Positions 58,876-64,000 of a DNA stretch of 64,000 nucleotides are shown here, in pieces (the first letter of the stretch is position 1; each line of letters begins with the position of its first letter). The translations under genes and the position numbers were made by a program. Source of the DNA: an uncultured Clostridium sp. (GTDB taxonomy: Bacteria; Bacillota; Clostridia; Lachnospirales; Lachnospiraceae); NCBI GenBank assembly GCA_945917985.1, contig CAMEIH010000011.1:1-64000 (forward strand). The letters run 5' to 3'. A model generated the notes under the pieces. That model was given only the letters and a program-made list of their open reading frames with translations, ran no database searches and was not told the origin of the DNA.

Positions 58876-60728
58876 GATATAACCCTCTTAAACTTCTTTT
58901 CAATTTCATATTTGCTCATGGAGATGATGGTAGGTCTTCCGTGAGGACAATGATAGGGGTTATCGAGCGAAAGCAGTTCGTCGATCAATGCTTCCATCTC
59001 TGCTCTCTCCATTTTCGTGTTTCCTTTCACGGCAGACTTACATGCCATGGATGCAAGTTTTTTCAGTATCACATCAGGCGTTCCTTTCATGGGATTTTCC
59101 AAAAGCTCATCCATGATCTCTACAAATAATTCTTTCTCATTACAGCCATATAAATCTGTGGGCATACTTCTCACCGCAAAAGAACCACCGCCAAATTCCT
59201 CTATCTCAAATCCAAGCTGTTCAAAATAATCCATATATTCCTTCAAAAGTTCTCCTTCCCGTCCCGTAAGATTAATAACCACGGGAGGATTTAAAAGCTG
59301 GGAGGACACATCTTTATTTTGAAGTTCTTTTACAAGTCGCTCATATTTCACTTTTTCATGAGCAGCATGCTGATCCACCATCAAAAGCTTATCCTTAAAT
59401 GCAATGAGCCAGTAGGTGTCAAAAATCTGTCCCAGTATCTCATACTCGTCTCTCACATCAGCCGAAAGTATTTTTTCTTCAAACAGATTCATCTGCACCG
59501 GTTTTTCCACCACAATGTGGTCGGAAGCCTTAATGATATTAGAGTGAATGTCTTCTGCAGTGCCGGATGCATCCTTTGGTGAAAATCCAAATATCCTGCT
59601 TGTCAATCCCTTCTCACCATAAGGGATTTTCTCCTCTTTCAAAAGATTCTCAATCCTTTTCGTTTCAAAAGGTTCCGGAGCTTTTATCGGTTCCGTTTTT
59701 TCTTTTTCCGGTTCTGACAGCAGTGCCTCAGGAATCATCTCCAGTTCATGAAGCCTCTTATGCACTGCCTCAGACAAAAAAGAATACATATCATTTCCCC
59801 TGTGAATGCGGATCTGCATCTTGGAAGGATGAACATTTACATCAATTTCCTGGGGATCCATTGTAAAATGAAGAACAGCAAAGGGAAATTTATGTTGCAT
59901 GACGTATTGTCTGTAGCCTTCTTCCAACGCTTTTGAAATAATATCATCCTTCACAAACCGCCCATTTACAAAATATATTTCAAAATTGCGGTTGGAACGA
60001 TTAATCTCCGGCTTACCCAAGTATCCCTTTACTTTGCAAAGACCACATTCCGCTTCGAAGGGAACCGCACCCTCAGCGATTTCTTTGCCGTAGATACGAT
60101 AGATCACTTCTTTCAGATCCCCGTTTCCCGAAGTATGAAAACGAACCTGTCCCCCATTTACAAATTTAACGGATATATCAGGTCTGGATAAGGCAATATG
60201 TTCCATCAGATCCGAAACATATCCTCCTTCCGTCTGCGGCTGTTTTAAGAACTTTCTTCTTGCCGGTGTATTATAGAACAGATTATGGACAAGAAAAGTG
60301 GTTCCGTCCGGTGCACCGATTTCCTGCACATCTTCCTCTACTCCACCGGCTATGGCATATCGGATACCGGTCAGTTCCTCTTTTGTTTTGGTGATTACTT
60401 CCACCTGAGAAACTGCGGCAATGCTGGATAATGCTTCCCCTCGAAATCCTAGACTTTCCACATAGCCAAGATCTTCTATGGACTTGATCTTACTGGTAGC
60501 ATGGCGCAAGAACGCCTTTTTAATCTCACTTTTATCAATACCACAGCCATTATCAGTGACACGAATCAATGAAATACCGCCATCCTTCAGTTCCACAGTC
60601 ACCGCCTTCGCCCCGGCATCAATTGCATTTTCTATCAGTTCCTTGACCACACTGGAAGGTCTCTCTACCACCTCACCGGCAGCAATCTGATCAATTGTAC
60701 TTTGACTTAACAGGTTAATTTCCGGCAT
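58872..60728 (-). CDS. mutL: DNA mismatch repair endonuclease MutL
   Basis: INLLSQSTIDQIAAGEVVERPSSVVKELIENAIDAGA, DNGCGIDKSE, GFRGEALSSIAAVS, LLMVDQHAAHEKVKYE, HGRPTII. Confidence 0.97.
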   Translation of the reverse strand: MPEINLLSQSTIDQIAAGEVVERPSSVVKELIENAIDAGAKAVTVELKDGGISLIRVTDNGCGIDKSEIKKAFLRHATSKIKSIEDLGYVESLGFRGEALSSIAAVSQVEVITKTKEELTGIRYAIAGGVEEDVQEIGAPDGTTFLVHNLFYNTPARRKFLKQPQTEGGYVSDLMEHIALSRPDISVKFVNGGQVRFHTSGNGDLKEVIYRIYGKEIAEGAVPFEAECGLCKVKGYLGKPEINRSNRNFEIYFVNGRFVKDDIISKALEEGYRQYVMQHKFPFAVLHFTMDPQEIDVNVHPSKMQIRIHRGNDMYSFLSEAVHKRLHELEMIPEALLSEPEKEKTEPIKAPEPFETKRIENLLKEEKIPYGEKGLTSRIFGFSPKDASGTAEDIHSNIIKASDHIVVEKPVQMNLFEEKILSADVRDEYEILGQIFDTYWLIAFKDKLLMVDQHAAHEKVKYERLVKELQNKDVSSQLLNPPVVINLTGREGELLKEYMDYFEQLGFEIEEFGGGSFAVRSMPTDLYGCNEKELFVEIMDELLENPMKGTPDVILKKLASMACKSAVKGNTKMERAEMEALIDELLSLDNPYHCPHGRPTIISMSKYEIEKKFKRVIS

Positions 60729-60741
60729 AAATCTTTCCTTT

Positions 60742-63387
60742 CTACCATCTGTTCTTCAATTTGTTCTGAAGCTTATAGAGGGTATTTAGCGCATCTAGAG
60801 GTGTCAGATTGGAAATATCAATTTCCTTCAGTTCTTTGATTACATCCTCATCTTTTACCGTATCGAACAGCGACATCTGGCTTAAGTCGACCTCATCATA
60901 TTTTACGGGTTTATGCTTTGTATCCTTATGATCGACGGCAATGCTCTGCACTTTTTCAAGAATATCATTGTCGCTGAGCTGCTCTGCAATCTCTTTTGCC
61001 CTGTCAATTACCATTTCAGGTACACCGGCAAGCTTTGCCACCTGAATACCATAACTCCTGTCAGCACCGCCTTTTACGATCTTACGAAGGAATACAATAT
61101 CATCCCCCTTCTCTTTCACGGCGATACAATAATTATTGACATTGCTCATCTTGCCCTCCAGCTCAGTCAGCTCATGATAATGAGTCGCAAACAGAGTTTT
61201 GGCACCAAGCAGCTTTTTGTTGCTGATGTGTTCGATTACCGCCCATGCAATACTGAGTCCGTCAAACGTGGAAGTTCCACGTCCGATCTCATCTAAAATC
61301 AAAAGGCTGTTTGACGTGGCATTACGAAGAATATTGGCAACCTCATTCATTTCCACCATAAAAGTGCTCTGACCGCTTGCCAGATCATCAGAGGCTCCCA
61401 CTCTCGTAAAGATTCTGTCCACAATACTGATATTTGCGCTGTCTGCCGGCACATAACAGCCAATCTGGGCCATCAGTACGATCAAAGCCGTCTGTCGCAT
61501 ATAGGTGGATTTTCCTGCCATATTGGGTCCTGTTATAATCGAGACACAGTACTTGTGATTATCAAGATAAGTGTCATTGGAGATAAACATATCCCCGTCG
61601 ATCATCTGTTCCACCACAGGGTGTCTTCCCGCTTTGATATCTATCACACCTTTTTCATTGATGGAAGGTCTCACATAATGATTTCTTTCTGCCACGAGAG
61701 AAAAGGAAGCAAATACATCAAGCATGGCAACTGCTTTTGCCGTTTTCTGAATTCGCTCAATCTGCATGGCAACTGCATCTCTTACTTTACAGAACATATC
61801 ATATTCCAGCGTATAAAGCTTATCTTCCGCATTTAAGATCGTATCTTCCAGTTCTTTCAATCTGGCATTGGTATAGCGTTCCGCATTGGCAAGGGTCTGT
61901 TTGCGAATATAATCATCGGGCACCAGATTCTGATAGGAATTGGTCACCTCAAAATAATAGCCGAATACTTTATTATATTTAATCTTTAAATTCTTAATCC
62001 CTGTACGGGCCCGGTCTTCTTCCTCGAGCTGCATCAGCCAGTTTTTTCCTTCTGTCTTGGCATGCCGGAGATTATCGATGGTCTCGTCAAATCCATCTTT
62101 AATGATACCTCCGTCACGGATGGAAATAGGCGGATCCTCAATAATGGAGCTGTCAATTAACGCACAGATATCATTAAGGCCGTCAATGGAATCGTTTATT
62201 TCCGAGAGCAGTCCTTTCTCAAAATCCTTCAGAACGGTTTTGATATGAGGAAGCATTTTGAGAGAATTTCGAAAAGCAATCATATCTCTTGGATTTGCTG
62301 TTTTAAAGCTCACTTTTGAAAGAAGCCTTTCCAGATCATAAACAGGATTCAGATACTCCCGTATCTCATCCCTGACCATGGGATTTACGCTCAAAGCCTC
62401 CACTGCATCAAGTCGTCTTTCAATCTGTTCCTTGTCAATCAACGGCTGTTCAATATACTGACGCATACATCGGGCTCCCATAGCCGTCTTTGTCTTATCA
62501 AGCACCCAGAGAAGGGATCCTCTCTTCTGCTTTTCCCTTAAGGTTTCACAAAGTTCCAGATTTCTTCTTGTTGAACTGTCAAGAAGCATGTATCTGCTGG
62601 TCAGATAGGGATACAGATGGGTAAAATGGGAAAGATCATTCTTCTGGGTATCATAGAGATACTGCAGAAGTGCACCGGCTGCAATTAAGCCTGCCGGGAA
62701 ATCCTCGATTCCCATTCCCTGCAAAGTATTTACACGGAAATGTTTGAGAAGACACTTTCTGCATCTGTCCTCATCATAAAAATGAGCATCCAGAGAATAA
62801 AAGGTAATCCCCAACCTTCCCTTCAGGTCCTGTAGGTCAATTCCACTTACCAGAAAAGCATCATTGCAGATGATCTCACTGGGCATATATTTATTGATCT
62901 CATCAAGAAGCTTTTTGTTGTCCTCCACTTCCGTCAGATAATAATCACCGGTGGTCACATCAGCTACGGAAATACCTGATCTGCCCTGAAAATAGGCAAC
63001 ACTCATGAGGTAATTATTTTTGCCGGCATCCATGGCCTGCACATCCATATTGGTCCCGGGCGTAACGATCCTGACAACCTCTCTCTTAACGATTCCTTTT
63101 GCAAGCTTTGGATCCTCCATCTGTTCGCAGATGGCAACCTTGTATCCCTTGGATACCAGCTTGTTCAGATAGCCCTCCACAGCATGGTAGGGCACGCCAC
63201 ACATAGGCGCCCTTTCCTCCTGACCGCAATTTTTTCCAGTCAGGGTAATCTCCAATTCTTTCGATGCCACAAGGGCATCTTCATAGAACATCTCATAAAA
63301 ATCGCCCAGTCTGTAAAACAGGATACAATCCTGATAATCCTTTTTCGTTTCCAGATACTGTTGCATCATGGGTGTTACTTCTGCCAT
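60742..63387 (-). CDS. mutS: DNA mismatch repair protein MutS
   Basis: MMQQYLETKKDYQDCILFYRLGDFYEMFYEDA, TGPNMAGKSTYMRQTALIVLMAQIG, LILDEIGRGTSTFDGLSIAWAV. Confidence 0.98.
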   Translation of the reverse strand: MAEVTPMMQQYLETKKDYQDCILFYRLGDFYEMFYEDALVASKELEITLTGKNCGQEERAPMCGVPYHAVEGYLNKLVSKGYKVAICEQMEDPKLAKGIVKREVVRIVTPGTNMDVQAMDAGKNNYLMSVAYFQGRSGISVADVTTGDYYLTEVEDNKKLLDEINKYMPSEIICNDAFLVSGIDLQDLKGRLGITFYSLDAHFYDEDRCRKCLLKHFRVNTLQGMGIEDFPAGLIAAGALLQYLYDTQKNDLSHFTHLYPYLTSRYMLLDSSTRRNLELCETLREKQKRGSLLWVLDKTKTAMGARCMRQYIEQPLIDKEQIERRLDAVEALSVNPMVRDEIREYLNPVYDLERLLSKVSFKTANPRDMIAFRNSLKMLPHIKTVLKDFEKGLLSEINDSIDGLNDICALIDSSIIEDPPISIRDGGIIKDGFDETIDNLRHAKTEGKNWLMQLEEEDRARTGIKNLKIKYNKVFGYYFEVTNSYQNLVPDDYIRKQTLANAERYTNARLKELEDTILNAEDKLYTLEYDMFCKVRDAVAMQIERIQKTAKAVAMLDVFASFSLVAERNHYVRPSINEKGVIDIKAGRHPVVEQMIDGDMFISNDTYLDNHKYCVSIITGPNMAGKSTYMRQTALIVLMAQIGCYVPADSANISIVDRIFTRVGASDDLASGQSTFMVEMNEVANILRNATSNSLLILDEIGRGTSTFDGLSIAWAVIEHISNKKLLGAKTLFATHYHELTELEGKMSNVNNYCIAVKEKGDDIVFLRKIVKGGADRSYGIQVAKLAGVPEMVIDRAKEIAEQLSDNDILEKVQSIAVDHKDTKHKPVKYDEVDLSQMSLFDTVKDEDVIKELKEIDISNLTPLDALNTLYKLQNKLKNRW

Positions 63388-63405
63388 TTTTTCACCGTCC
63401 GTTAT

Positions 63406-64000
63406 TTATTGTAAATCTTCAGCACGTTTGATTGCATCGTCAATATGCGCACAGAAATTCAATTCGCCCACACTTTCCACGAAGCCTGCCTTTTGCATGA
63501 CTTTCATGGGCTGTTCGTTTACATGAGAAAGGATCAGCTGAACATTCTTGTCTTTGCATTTTTGATAAAGCTGTTCCAGATTATGCATCGCCGTTGCATC
63601 CAGTGCATTCACACTTCTCATCCTGATAATCAGGCAATTGGTGGTTTCAGGCACCGAAATTCTGAGCAGTTTATCTGCCGCCGCAAAAAACAGAGGTCCG
63701 CTGATTTCATATACAAGCGTATTTGCAGGAACTTCTCTAAGTTCAATGGAATCCGGGTCATCCTGATCCTCAATATATTTCCATCCCTCCACCTGAGTTA
63801 CATCGCTCATTCGCTTCATAAACAGGATTGCTGCAAAGACAATGCCTACCTCTATAGCAACCACAAGATCAAACACAACCGTCAAAACGAAGGTAATGAT
63901 AAGTACGGAAATGTCACTCTTTGGTGAGGTTTTTACCAGATATGCAAATTCTCTAAAGCCGCACATATTATAAGCTACCATAAACAAAATTGCCGCAATG
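63406..64000 (-). CDS. SulP-family anion transporter with C-terminal STAS domain (partial, runs off window edge)
   Basis: TM end DLVVAIEVGIVFAAILFMKRMSDV then STAS-like LVYEISGPLFFAAADKL...LIIRMRSVNALDATAMHNLEQL; frame stays open to the window end. Confidence 0.85.
   Translation of the reverse strand, partial: IAAILFMVAYNMCGFREFAYLVKTSPKSDISVLIITFVLTVVFDLVVAIEVGIVFAAILFMKRMSDVTQVEGWKYIEDQDDPDSIELREVPANTLVYEISGPLFFAAADKLLRISVPETTNCLIIRMRSVNALDATAMHNLEQLYQKCKDKNVQLILSHVNEQPMKVMQKAGFVESVGELNFCAHIDDAIKRAEDLQ

Noticed and set aside
1-64000. CRISPR array, defense island or biosynthetic gene cluster
   Set aside because: No periodic direct repeats were seen. Nearly all larger ORFs are recognisable housekeeping genes, and no Cas, restriction-modification, toxin-antitoxin or NRPS/PKS-like proteins were recognised.
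1-64000. tRNA or rRNA genes
   Set aside because: Intergenic regions are short and I saw no tRNA-like TTCGANTC/cloverleaf or rRNA-like sequence.

Overview
The window looks like an ordinary, gene-dense stretch of a low-GC Firmicutes chromosome, probably Clostridia/Lachnospiraceae-like (inferred from gene content and order, not from a search). Positions 1-31.7 kb are almost entirely + strand: Asp23-like/DAK2, recG, degV, a topoisomerase IV-like parE/parC pair, rsmD-coaD, amidase, pseudouridine synthases, radical SAM genes, recU, a partial his operon (hisZGDBI), rng, L21 leader-rplU-prp-rpmA-obgE, and yhbY-nadD-yqeK-rsfS. A mixed-orientation section at 31.7-37 kb holds lexA, a divergent yneA-like SOS gene, a tyrosine recombinase, a permease and dtd. 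From 37-64 kb nearly everything is on the - strand: cstA, rluD-lspA-aroB, sepF-yggS-HlyD-like, dacF-mgsA-rodA-minEDC-pbp2-mreDCB-radC, and miaA-mutL-mutS. I saw no rRNA, tRNA, CRISPR array, prophage module or transposon. I did not find a convincing new multi-gene system. The best leads are regulatory and architectural: a perfect palindrome just downstream of the his promoter, a multi-operator SOS divergon beside a recombinase, a ~240-aa insertion in PBP2, a ParC-like subunit without a recognisable GyrA box, a 9-G tract inside aroB, an orphan HlyD-like adaptor beside sepF, and several uncharacterised conserved-looking genes. Functional calls are from protein motif recognition only; no database search was run.
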